A DNA stretch of 24,596 nt, taken from positions 1-24,596 of the forward strand of contig CATJUX010000025.1 of the NCBI GenBank assembly GCA_949743895.1. The letters run 5' to 3'. The notes under the pieces are model-generated. The model was not told where the DNA came from. It saw only the letters and a list, made by a program, of their open reading frames with translations, and searched no databases. Shown in pieces: positions 1 to 7,213 of the stretch. The position numbers and the translations under genes are program-made. The DNA comes from JANFXS01 sp022791155. Its GTDB lineage: Bacteria; Bacillota; Clostridia; Lachnospirales; Anaerotignaceae. Numbering within the stretch: position 1 is the stretch's first letter; each line of letters opens with the position of its first letter.

Positions 1-1796
1 AGAACACTCATAAAAGCACTTTGAGGAACTTCAACGCTTCCTATCTGTCTCATGCGCTTCTTGCCTTCTTTCTGCTTCTCCAAAAGTTTTCGCTTCCGGC
101 TAATATCCCCTCCATAGCATTTTGCCAGAACATCTTTTCTCATGGCACTCACAGTTGTCCTTGCCACAATTTTGCTTCCAATTGCCGCTTGAATTGGAAT
201 TTCAAAAAGATGCCGCGGAATTTCCTTTTTCAACTTTTCGCATATCTTCCGGCCTCTTTCAATGGCTGAATCTTTATGGACAATAAACGAAAGCGCATCT
301 ACAACATCTCTGTTCACAAGAATGTCCAGTTTCACAAGCTCACTTTCTTTATATCCCATAAGTTCATAATCAAACGAAGCATAGCCACGGCTTCTGCTTT
401 TAAGCACATCAAAAAAATCATATATAATCTCATTCAGCGGCAAATGATAGACAAGCATTGCTCTTGTGTCATCAAGATATTCCATGCTTATATATTCGCC
501 TCGTCTTTGCTGGCAAAGTTCCATGATTGCTCCAATATAGTCTTTTGGAAGTATAATTTCAGCTTTAACCAAAGGTTCTTCCATTTTTAATATTCTTGCC
601 GGATCAGGCATATTGCTTGGATTGCTTATTTCATAATCAGTTCCATCTGTAAGATACACTTTATAAATTACACTGGGAGCAGTTGTGACCAAATCAAGAT
701 TAAATTCCCTTTCAAGGCGTTCTTGAATGATTTCCAAATGAAGAAGGCCCAAAAAACCGCACCTAAAGCCAAACCCCAGTGCAATTGACGTTTCAGGTTC
801 AAAAAAAAGCGAAGCATCGTTCAGCTGAAGCTTTTCAAGCGCATCTCTCAAATCAGGATATTTTGCACCGTCAGCCGGAAATATGCCGCAATAAACCATT
901 GGGTTTGCTTTTTTATATCCAGGGAACGGCTCGTCTGTTGGATTTGCTGCATTTGTGATTGTGTCGCCAACTCGCGTGTCGGCAACATTCTTAATGCTTG
1001 CTGTCATATATCCAACATCTCCTGCCCTAAGCTCATCACATGGAATGAAACTTCCCGGCCCAAAAAAGCCAACTTCAACAACATCAAATTCTTTTTGAGT
1101 TGCCATCATGCGCACTCTTGTCCCTTTTTTAACAGCCCCATTCACAACACGCATTATAACAATGACGCCTTTATAAGAATCATAAACAGAATCAAATATA
1201 AGCGCTTTGAGAGGCAAGTTTTCATCTCCCTTGGGGCACGGAATGTCTGTCACAATTCTTTTCAAAACCTCATCTATATTAATGCCGTTTTTGGCCGATA
1301 TAAGTGGCGCCGTTTCGGCCGGAATGCCAATTATATCTTCAATTTCGTGTATGACCATTTGCGCATTGGCGCTTGGAAGATCAATTTTGTTTATAACAGG
1401 CAAAATTTCAAGGTTATTGTCAATGGCAAGATAAACATTGGCAAGTGTCTGCGCCTCTATCCCCTGCGCCGCATCAACAACAAGTATGGCTCCCTCGCAC
1501 GCTGCAAGACTTCTTGAAACCTCATAATTAAAGTCAACATGTCCCGGTGTGTCTATGAGATTAAACACATATTCTTCCCCATCATCGTCTTTATAAATGA
1601 GACGCACTGCTTGTGCCTTTATTGTGATTCCCCTTTCTCTTTCCAGATCCATGTTATCCAAAACTTGCTCCTGCATCTCACGCTCTGTGAGGAGCCCTGT
1701 TTTTTGTATAAGCCTGTCGGCAAGCGTGCTCTTTCCATGGTCAATGTGTGCAACTATGCAAAAATTACGAATTTTTTCCTGTCTTGATAAAGACAT
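1..1796 (-). CDS. lepA: Elongation factor 4 (LepA), 3' end cut by window edge
   Basis: LepA is a translational GTPase that binds the ribosome and acts on stalled or mistranslocated complexes, probably at the membrane face or under ionic stress. I translated the minus strand: it opens MSLSRQEKIRNFCIVAHIDHGKST, so the P-loop (AHIDHGKST) lies at about residues 16-24, followed by the DTPGHVDF and NKIDLPSA GTPase motifs. The LepA-specific C-terminal part ends ...RQIGSVEVPQSAFMSVL at the window edge. 598 codons are present against about 600 in the family, so only a few residues are missing. The ATG at 1796 has a good AGGAGG about 7 bases upstream. It is divergent from pdp, with a 172-base shared upstream region. 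No frame break is visible. Confidence 0.97.
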   Translation of the reverse strand, partial: MSLSRQEKIRNFCIVAHIDHGKSTLADRLIQKTGLLTEREMQEQVLDNMDLERERGITIKAQAVRLIYKDDDGEEYVFNLIDTPGHVDFNYEVSRSLAACEGAILVVDAAQGIEAQTLANVYLAIDNNLEILPVINKIDLPSANAQMVIHEIEDIIGIPAETAPLISAKNGINIDEVLKRIVTDIPCPKGDENLPLKALIFDSVYDSYKGVIVIMRVVNGAVKKGTRVRMMATQKEFDVVEVGFFGPGSFIPCDELRAGDVGYMTASIKNVADTRVGDTITNAANPTDEPFPGYKKANPMVYCGIFPADGAKYPDLRDALEKLQLNDASLFFEPETSIALGFGFRCGFLGLLHLEIIQERLEREFNLDLVTTAPSVIYKVYLTDGTDYEISNPSNMPDPARILKMEEPLVKAEIILPKDYIGAIMELCQQRRGEYISMEYLDDTRAMLVYHLPLNEIIYDFFDVLKSRSRGYASFDYELMGYKESELVKLDILVNRDVVDALSFIVHKDSAIERGRKICEKLKKEIPRHLFEIPIQAAIGSKIVARTTVSAMRKDVLAKCYGGDISRKRKLLEKQKEGKKRMRQIGSVEVPQSAFMSV

Positions 1797-1863
1797 TGTT
1801 TTTCCTCCTCTGTGGTTCTCAAGAAAATTTTGTTTTCAATTTTCTTTGCAAAATATTACCGCT

Positions 1864-1892
1864 ATTTTATCACATAACCACTGCACAATCAA
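1864..1892 (-). promoter_or_regulatory. SigmaA-type promoter of lepA
   Basis: Read on the minus strand: -35 TTGATT (1887-1892), a 17-bp spacer, then -10 TAAAAT (1864-1869), about 67 bases upstream of the lepA ATG. The match to TTGACA-17-TATAAT is good, but it is a sequence match only. Confidence 0.6.
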
Positions 1893-1901
1893 ATAATATT
1901 G

Positions 1902-1930
1902 TTTTCAAATTCAATTAATAAATGTATACT
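1902..1930 (+). promoter_or_regulatory. Possible promoter of pdp-deoB
   Basis: TTTTCA (1902-1907), a 17-bp spacer and TATACT (1925-1930) lie about 39 bases before the pdp start. An overlapping TATAAT (1930-1935) is a better -10 box but has no good -35. The region is AT-rich, so chance matches are likely. No clear operator for a DeoR/CytR-type regulator was recognised. Confidence 0.4.
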
Positions 1931-1968
1931 ATAATTAATAAATATAGTCATCAAAAGGAGGAATGACA

Positions 1969-3273
1969 ATGAACATTGTGGATCTGATTATAAAAAAAAG
2001 AGACGGAAATTCATTAACAAAAAAAGAAATAGATTTTTTTATAAACGGCGTTGTCAATGACAGTATTGCCGATTATCAAACCTCATCAATGCTTATGGCA
2101 ATGTTCATCAAAGGTTTGAACATTGACGAAACACGCTTTTTGACAGAAAGCATGGTGAGTTCAGGCGAATTATACGATCTTGGCGAAATTCCTGGCATAA
2201 AAGCTGACAAGCACTCCACGGGCGGCGTTGCCGACACAACAACGCTGATACTTGCTCCCCTTGTGGCATCTTTTGGAGTGCCAGTTGTCAAAATGAGCGG
2301 GCGTGGCCTTGGGTTTTCCGGCGGAACATTGGACAAACTTGAATCAATACCAAAGTTCAACATAAACATTCCGAAAGAAAAAGCAATTGAATTTGTCAAA
2401 AAAAGCGGCATCGTGATTATGAGCCAAAGTGAAAATCTAACGCCTGCTGACAAAAAACTCTATGCCTTAAGAGATGTAACAGGAACAGTTGACAGCATCC
2501 CTTTGATAGTGAGCAGCATAATGAGCAAAAAAATAGCTGCCGGAGCAGACACAATAGTTCTTGACGTAAAATGCGGAAGCGGCGCTTTCATGAAAGACTA
2601 TAAATCTGCAAAGGAGCTTGCCGCTCAAATGACCAAAATAGGAAAATCGGTTGGCAAACATGTCACAGCCGTAATAAGCAGCATGGAGCAGCCCTTGGGC
2701 ATGAATATAGGAAACAGCCTTGAAGTGATTGAAGCCATAGAAACTCTCAAAGGCAACGTTGACGGTGACCTTTTGGAACTTGTTCTCGCATTAGGCGCAT
2801 ATATGCTTTTCAACTGCAAAAAAACCAACTCAATCGAAAACGGGCGTGAAATGTTATATGAAAACATCAAAAACGGCAAAGGTCTATTGAAGTTTGAAGA
2901 ACTCATTTCTCAACAGGGCGGCAACACAAACATAATCAATGATTACAGCCTTTTCAAAAAGTGTGAAAATTCATACGATGTTAAATCACCGTTCACTGGA
3001 TTTATAAGCCGCATGGATACTGAGCTTATAGGCCGCGCCAGTGTTGAAACAGGTGCCGGGCGCCGTGTGAAAAGTGATTTAATTGATCATGGTGCCGGAA
3101 TAATTATGAATGTTAGAATAGGTGATTATGTAAAAAAAGGGGACAGAATTGCTGTTGTATATTCATCAAGTGAAGAAAAATGCATTTGTGCCGCCTCCCT
3201 TGTTGAAAAAGCAGTTAAAATTTCAGATTCAAAACCAACTGTTCCAAAATTAATACTTGATATAATTGAATGA
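1969..3273 (+). CDS. pdp: Pyrimidine-nucleoside phosphorylase
   Basis: Cytosolic salvage enzyme that splits uridine, deoxyuridine or thymidine with phosphate into the base and (deoxy)ribose-1-phosphate. The protein is 434 residues, the family's usual length (B. subtilis Pdp is about 433). Visible motifs: KHSTGG at 81-86, the family signature SGRGLGFSGGTLDKLES at 110-126, and substrate-contact residues R168, S183 and K187, which line up with R171, S186 and K190 of E. coli DeoA. F115-S116 stand where His-Thr is more common in the signature. I prefer the ATG at 1969 over the one at 1963 because the AAAGGAGG box at 1954-1961 is 7 bases from the former and only 1 base from the latter. deoB follows after 13 bases, so the sugar phosphate made here is the next enzyme's substrate. 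Confidence 0.95.
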   Translation: MNIVDLIIKKRDGNSLTKKEIDFFINGVVNDSIADYQTSSMLMAMFIKGLNIDETRFLTESMVSSGELYDLGEIPGIKADKHSTGGVADTTTLILAPLVASFGVPVVKMSGRGLGFSGGTLDKLESIPKFNINIPKEKAIEFVKKSGIVIMSQSENLTPADKKLYALRDVTGTVDSIPLIVSSIMSKKIAAGADTIVLDVKCGSGAFMKDYKSAKELAAQMTKIGKSVGKHVTAVISSMEQPLGMNIGNSLEVIEAIETLKGNVDGDLLELVLALGAYMLFNCKKTNSIENGREMLYENIKNGKGLLKFEELISQQGGNTNIINDYSLFKKCENSYDVKSPFTGFISRMDTELIGRASVETGAGRRVKSDLIDHGAGIIMNVRIGDYVKKGDRIAVVYSSSEEKCICAASLVEKAVKISDSKPTVPKLILDIIE

Positions 3274-3286
3274 AAGGAGTTTTTAT

Positions 3287-4468
3287 ATGAAAAGAGCTAT
3301 CATAATAGTTTTAGACAGTGTTGGCATTGGTGAACTTCCTGACGCCAAAAATTTTGGAGATGAAGGAAGCAACACACTTGTAAACATTAAAAAAGCCATT
3401 CCAGAACTAAACCTCAAAAACCTTTGCAGTCTTGGCCTTGGAAACATAGATGGCAAAGAAACAAACATTTTGGGAAAAGACGAATCTGCAATGGGATGCT
3501 TTGGCAAAATGGCCGAAGCCTCAATTGGCAAAGACACAACCACTGGACATTGGGAAATCGCTGGTGTGATCACAAAAAAGCCATTCCCAACATTCACAGA
3601 AACCGGGTTTCCACGCGAAGTTGTGGAAAAACTCGAAAAAGAAACAAATCTCAAATTTTTAGGCAATTTCGCTGCCTCTGGAACGGAGATAATCAACATG
3701 CTTGGTGATGAACACGTCAAAAGCGGCCGCCCAATCATATATACATCTGCTGACAGTGTTTTTCAAATAGCCGCTCATGAAGATGTAGTGTCTGTTGAAA
3801 GGCTCTATGAAATATGTAAAGCTGCAAGGAAAATATTGACTGGAGAATATGGCGTTGCACGTGTGATAGCCAGACCGTTTATAGGGACATCAAAAAACTA
3901 TACAAGAACAAAGAACCGCAAAGATTTTTCACTTCCTCCAACTTCAAAAACAGTTCTTGACTATGCCAAAGAAAAAGGCATGGCTGTTGCCGCTGTTGGA
4001 AAAATTGAAGATATTTTTGAAAATCAGGGAATAACCATGTCAAACCACACTTCAAATAACACAGATGGCATAAATGCGACAATTGAATTTATGAAAGAAG
4101 ACTTTGAAGGGATAATTTTCACAAACCTTGTTGACTTTGACATGTTGTATGGCCACAGAAATGACGTTAAAGGATATGCCGCTGCCCTTGAGGAGTTCGA
4201 CAGACGCCTTCCGGAAATAATTTCATTGCTCAAGGAAGATGACTTGCTTTTTATAACAGCTGACCACGGCTGCGATCCAACAACTGCAAGCACAGATCAC
4301 TCAAGAGAATATGTTCCTATTCTGGCATGTGGGAAGCATATAAAACATGGTGTTAATATTGGAGTTCGCCAAACATTTTCAGATCTTGGGAAAACAATAA
4401 GTGAATATCTTGGCTTGAATGCCGATTTTGAAGGAACCTCATTCCTGTCTGATATAATTGAAAAATAA
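3287..4468 (+). CDS. deoB: Phosphopentomutase
   Basis: Interconverts (deoxy)ribose-1-phosphate and (deoxy)ribose-5-phosphate, linking the Pdp product to central metabolism. It belongs to the alkaline-phosphatase-like metalloenzyme superfamily with two Mn ions. The protein is 393 residues, close to the usual 394. It starts MKRAIIIVLDSVGIGELPDA, with the metal ligand D10. KDTTTGHWE (82-90) holds the phosphorylated threonine T85. ADHGCDPTTASTDHSREY near the C-terminus holds the remaining Asp/His metal ligands. The start at 3287 has AAAGGAG 7 bases upstream. That box overlaps the pdp stop codon, which indicates a two-gene operon with possible translational coupling. Confidence 0.96.
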   Translation: MKRAIIIVLDSVGIGELPDAKNFGDEGSNTLVNIKKAIPELNLKNLCSLGLGNIDGKETNILGKDESAMGCFGKMAEASIGKDTTTGHWEIAGVITKKPFPTFTETGFPREVVEKLEKETNLKFLGNFAASGTEIINMLGDEHVKSGRPIIYTSADSVFQIAAHEDVVSVERLYEICKAARKILTGEYGVARVIARPFIGTSKNYTRTKNRKDFSLPPTSKTVLDYAKEKGMAVAAVGKIEDIFENQGITMSNHTSNNTDGINATIEFMKEDFEGIIFTNLVDFDMLYGHRNDVKGYAAALEEFDRRLPEIISLLKEDDLLFITADHGCDPTTASTDHSREYVPILACGKHIKHGVNIGVRQTFSDLGKTISEYLGLNADFEGTSFLSDIIEK

Positions 4469-4495
4469 TATTTCACTTAAAAAGTTAGAATATAA

Positions 4496-4531
4496 AAATT
4501 GCAGACAGTCTGTTAAATGTCTCTGCAATTT
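4496..4531. other. Imperfect hairpin behind deoB
   Basis: AAATTGCAGACA (4496-4507) can pair with TGTCTCTGCAATTT (4518-4531), leaving a two-base bulge and a 10-base loop. There is no clear T-tract after it, so it may be an RNA-stabilising 3' structure or a weak terminator. The rest of 4469-4628 is AT-rich and shows no convincing gene. Confidence 0.4.
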
Positions 4532-4628
4532 GCTGATAACATCAAAACCGCTTTCATATATTGATATATTTTTTATCCAACACATTGACAAATTATATAT
4601 CAAATTAAGTTTTTTGCTTGTGCGGCAC

Positions 4629-4670
4629 AACAAAACCCCCAATTGTTATAAATATATTGGGGGTTTTGTT
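4629..4670. terminator. Bidirectional intrinsic terminator between deoB and obg
   Basis: Perfect 15-bp inverted repeat: AACAAAACCCCCAAT (4629-4643) and ATTGGGGGTTTTGTT (4656-4670) around a 12-base loop. Each strand gives a G-rich stem ending in TTTTGTT. It lies between the convergent deoB (+) and obg (-), so it probably ends both transcripts. Confidence 0.85.
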
Positions 4671-4700
4671 TATAAAAATATAAATCTGTTTTTGAAGTTC

Positions 4701-5978
4701 TCACTTGAAATATTCAAATTCCAGATCATAAATTTTAACAGTGTTCCCTTCTTTTATGCCCTTGGCTTCCAATGCGTCAATAATTCCCTTTTCTTTCAAA
4801 TATTTTTGGAAAAAAGCAAAACCCTTTTCGGTGTCAATGTTTGTGTAGCCTATCATTTTTTCAACGCCCACACCTGTGACAACATAATAGTCTTCATCAT
4901 AAATTTCTATCTCAAAAGGCTCTCTGTCTATCTCCGGCTCAACATACTCCTCAAAGTCTTCCTCAAACACTATATCCTCTGGATAGTCCTTAAGTTTTTT
5001 TGCAACAGCTTCAAGCATGTTGTCAAGTCCTTTGTTTGTTGCCGCTGATATTGGAAAAACTTCAAATCCTTTTTTTTCATAAACCTCTTTCAGCCTTTTC
5101 ACATTTTCCATAGCTTCGGGTATATCTGTTTTGTTGGCCGCTATAATTTGCGGTCTTTCGAGCAATGCTTCGTTATAACTCAAAAGTTCATTATTTATTT
5201 TTTCAACTTCTTCAACAGGATCATTTCCTTCAAGCGCCGCTGCATCAACAACATGGATAAAAACTTTTGTTCTTTCAACATGCCTCAAAAATTCATGACC
5301 AAGCCCAACGCCCTCACTGGCACCTTCCACAAGCCCTGGAATGTCTGCAAGAACAAAATCCTCACCATTTTTGCCTTGAACAACGCCAAGGTTTGGTGCA
5401 AGTGTTGTGAAATGGTAGTTTGCTATTTTGGGATTGGCATTTGTCACCATTGACAGCAATGTGCTTTTTCCAACATTCGGGAAACCTATTATTCCAACGT
5501 CAGCAATAAGCTTTAGCTCCAAAATGACGTCATATTCTTTTGAAGTTCTTCCCCTTTCGGCATATCTGGGAGCCTGTCTTGTTGATGTGGCAAAATGCTG
5601 GTTTCCTTTTCCGCCTTTGCCCCCATTTATAACGATTTTGCGTTCATTTGGTTTTGTTATATCAGCCATTATTTTGCCGCTTGCCGCTTCTCTAACCACA
5701 GTTCCAACCGGAACTTTTATAACAACGTCGCTTCCGTTTTTGCCAAAACGGTTCCGTTTGCTTCCAGCTTCTCCCGGCTCAGCCTTGAAACTTCTTTTAT
5801 ATCTAAAATCCATAAGCGTGTTCATGTTCGAGCTTCCCTCAAAAACAACGTCACCTCCTTTGCCGCCATCGCCGCCGTCAGGCCCGCCATGGGTAATATA
5901 TTTTGCCCTGAAAAAAGAAACGGCGCCATCACCGCCATTTCCGCCTTTTATGTGAATTTTAACTCTATCTACAAACAT
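4701..5978 (-). CDS. obg: GTPase Obg/CgtA
   Basis: Essential GTPase that binds the large ribosomal subunit during assembly and links growth to stress responses and, in Bacillus, to sporulation. The protein is 425 residues. The glycine-rich Obg fold is at about 1-158 (KGGNGGDG, GGPDGGDGGKGGD). The G domain has G1 GFPNVGKST (165-173), G3 DIPG (212-215), G4 NKTD (282-285) and G5 SAA (311-313). The Gram-positive C-terminal OCT domain spans about 350-425. I chose the ATG at 5978 because AAAGGTGG at 5983-5990 is its ribosome-binding site; the upstream GTG at 5987 lies inside that box. obg follows rplU-prp-rpmA, the usual order, but a terminator separates them, so part of its expression may be by read-through. 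Confidence 0.96.
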   Translation of the reverse strand: MFVDRVKIHIKGGNGGDGAVSFFRAKYITHGGPDGGDGGKGGDVVFEGSSNMNTLMDFRYKRSFKAEPGEAGSKRNRFGKNGSDVVIKVPVGTVVREAASGKIMADITKPNERKIVINGGKGGKGNQHFATSTRQAPRYAERGRTSKEYDVILELKLIADVGIIGFPNVGKSTLLSMVTNANPKIANYHFTTLAPNLGVVQGKNGEDFVLADIPGLVEGASEGVGLGHEFLRHVERTKVFIHVVDAAALEGNDPVEEVEKINNELLSYNEALLERPQIIAANKTDIPEAMENVKRLKEVYEKKGFEVFPISAATNKGLDNMLEAVAKKLKDYPEDIVFEEDFEEYVEPEIDREPFEIEIYDEDYYVVTGVGVEKMIGYTNIDTEKGFAFFQKYLKEKGIIDALEAKGIKEGNTVKIYDLEFEYFK

Positions 5979-6036
5979 ACTTTCCACCTTTTAGAAATAT
6001 TTTATCATTTCATCAATTTTCTATAATAAAACAACA

Positions 6037-6064
6037 GGGTTTCAAATGAATTCATCTGAAACCC
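6037..6064 (-). terminator. Intrinsic terminator after rpmA
   Basis: Read on the minus strand, GGGTTTCA and TGAAACCC arms (+ strand 6037-6044 and 6057-6064) enclose a further ATGAATTCAT palindrome and are followed by TGTTGTTTTATTAT. It lies 12 bases behind the rpmA stop, so the ribosomal-protein transcript should end here at least partly. Confidence 0.75.
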
Positions 6065-6076
6065 CTAAAACATCAA

Positions 6077-6370
6077 TTATTCTGCTGCTTCAGCCACTGG
6101 ATAAACTGAAACTTGCTTTTTGTCTCTGCCTTTTCTTTCATATTTAACAGTTCCGTCAATCAAAGCGAAAAGGCTGTCATTTCCGCCAATTCCCACATTG
6201 TTTCCGGGATGAATTTTTGTTCCACGCTGAGTGTAAAGAATGTTTCCGGCCAAAACAAACTGTCCGTCAGCACGTTTTGCACCAAGTCTTTTAGCTTTAG
6301 AGTCACGCCCGTTCTTTGTTGAACCAACGCCCTTCTTGTGAGCAAAAAACTGAAGGTCTAATTTCATCAT
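6077..6370 (-). CDS. rpmA: 50S ribosomal protein L27 with cleavable N-terminal extension
   Basis: L27 sits near the peptidyl-transferase centre of the large subunit. The protein is 97 residues and has the core HKKGVGSTKNGRDS...RGTKIHPGNNVG. In front of the core is the 10-residue extension MMKLDLQFFA, which in Bacillota is removed after LQFFA by the protease Prp, encoded directly upstream. The new N-terminus would be H11-K12-K13. The ATG at 6370 overlaps the prp stop codon (ATGA) and has AAAGGAGG 9 bases before it, inside prp. A second ATG three bases later is less likely. Confidence 0.97.
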   Translation of the reverse strand: MMKLDLQFFAHKKGVGSTKNGRDSKAKRLGAKRADGQFVLAGNILYTQRGTKIHPGNNVGIGGNDSLFALIDGTVKYERKGRDKKQVSVYPVAEAAE

Positions 6371-6717
6371 AACAGTCTACCTCCTTTGTCGTTAATTTTT
6401 ATATAACAACTGTACTCATTTTCGATATTCTTAAGTCCAAAAAGCATTGTTTCCAAAAGAAGCTCTGCATCATGGTTTTTTTTGCCTTCTTTCATCAAAG
6501 GAAGGCTGTAATCTATATATCCGCCTTCTTCCTCGTCAGCTTTCATGTCATACTTTTCATCTGTGAACTTTTCTATGGCATTGATTGTGTTTATAACCAA
6601 TATGCTCACAGCTGAACATATTATGTCATCTCCGCTTTCAGAGAACCCGGCATGGCCAGTTAAACAGAAGCCGCATATAGTGAAATCGCTGTTTCTGTGA
6701 ATTTCAACTTCAATCAT
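6367..6717 (-). CDS. prp: Ribosomal-processing cysteine protease Prp (L27 protease)
   Basis: Cytosolic cysteine protease that removes the N-terminal extension of L27 and is essential in Staphylococcus aureus. The protein is 116 residues. The catalytic pair is visible as H22 in LTGHAGFSESGDD and C34 in DIICSAVS, matching H22/C34 described for S. aureus Prp. It lies between rplU and rpmA, as in other Bacillota, and overlaps rpmA by 4 bp. No good Shine-Dalgarno precedes the ATG at 6717, which is 9 bases after the rplU stop, so it probably relies on translational coupling with rplU. The older family name is YsxB/DUF464. Confidence 0.93.
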   Translation of the reverse strand: MIEVEIHRNSDFTICGFCLTGHAGFSESGDDIICSAVSILVINTINAIEKFTDEKYDMKADEEEGGYIDYSLPLMKEGKKNHDAELLLETMLFGLKNIENEYSCYIKINDKGGRLL

Positions 6718-6726
6718 GTCATCAAA

Positions 6727-7038
6727 TCAAAGAGAAATTGTGTTGATTTTCAACTGTGTGAAAGGCTGTCTGTGGCCTTTTTTCTTATGGAAGCCTTTTT
6801 TAGGTTTATATTTATAAACGATGACCTTTTTGGCCTTTCCATTGCCAATCACAGAAGCTGAAACTTTAGCATTCTCAACATATGGAGCCCCAACTGACAA
6901 GCCATTGTCATTTGAAAGAGCAAGAACTTTGTCAAAAACGAACTCACTTCCGGCCTCAGCACCTAATTTTTCAACTGTTATAACGTCGCCTTCAGAAACC
7001 TTATATTGTTTTCCACCCGTTTCAATTATTGCGTACAC
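6727..7038 (-). CDS. rplU: 50S ribosomal protein L21
   Basis: Large-subunit protein bound to 23S rRNA. The protein is 103 residues, the usual length. It starts (V)YAIIETGGKQYKV and carries the basic YKPKKGFHKKKGHRQP segment towards the C-terminus that typifies L21. The start is a GTG at 7038 with GGAGG 7 bases upstream. The frame stays open for 34 more codons upstream, but that stretch is the structured leader and has no family similarity. It is the first gene of rplU-prp-rpmA(-obg). Confidence 0.96.
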   Translation of the reverse strand: MYAIIETGGKQYKVSEGDVITVEKLGAEAGSEFVFDKVLALSNDNGLSVGAPYVENAKVSASVIGNGKAKKVIVYKYKPKKGFHKKKGHRQPFTQLKINTISL

Positions 7039-7140
7039 AAGTGCACCTCCTCTGAACGTACTCGCTGGATTCGGCACAGAAAGCCATTCTTTCTGTTTAA
7101 GACCTCTCCATGCGGCCAAAACCGTGCTTTTTAAGCACAC
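7039..7140 (-). ncRNA. L21 (rplU) mRNA leader, probable autoregulatory RNA
   Basis: About 100 nt lie between the predicted transcription start and rplU. The leader begins with a hairpin (GTGCTT-AAA-AAGCAC) and goes on through a G/C-richer part that stands out from the surrounding AT-rich DNA, ending at the GGAGG box. An L21 leader motif is known in front of rplU in Bacillota and is thought to bind L21 for feedback control. Position and structure fit, but I cannot run a covariance model. Confidence 0.6.
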
Positions 7141-7146
7141 TAAGAT

Positions 7147-7175
7147 ATAATATCATGTCAATTCACATATGTCAA
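7147..7175 (-). promoter_or_regulatory. Strong sigmaA promoter of the rplU operon
   Basis: Minus strand: perfect -35 TTGACA (7170-7175), a 17-bp spacer and -10 TATTAT (7147-7152). Transcription would start near 7140, giving a leader of about 100 nt. It lies immediately behind valS (stop at 7214), with no obvious terminator in the 38 bases between. Confidence 0.85.
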
Positions 7176-7213
7176 TATTTTTCTATATTTTTCAATTTTT
7201 CAAGCTATGTCTG

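Noticed and set aside
4458..5048. Plus-strand frame of 196 codons running from the deoB end into obg
   Set aside because: It spans the bidirectional terminator and lies opposite the end of obg; its composition is low-complexity and there is no start signal.
7041..7140. N-terminal extension of L21 by 34 codons
   Set aside because: The extension has no L21 similarity and coincides with the structured leader; the GTG at 7038 has GGAGG at ideal distance.
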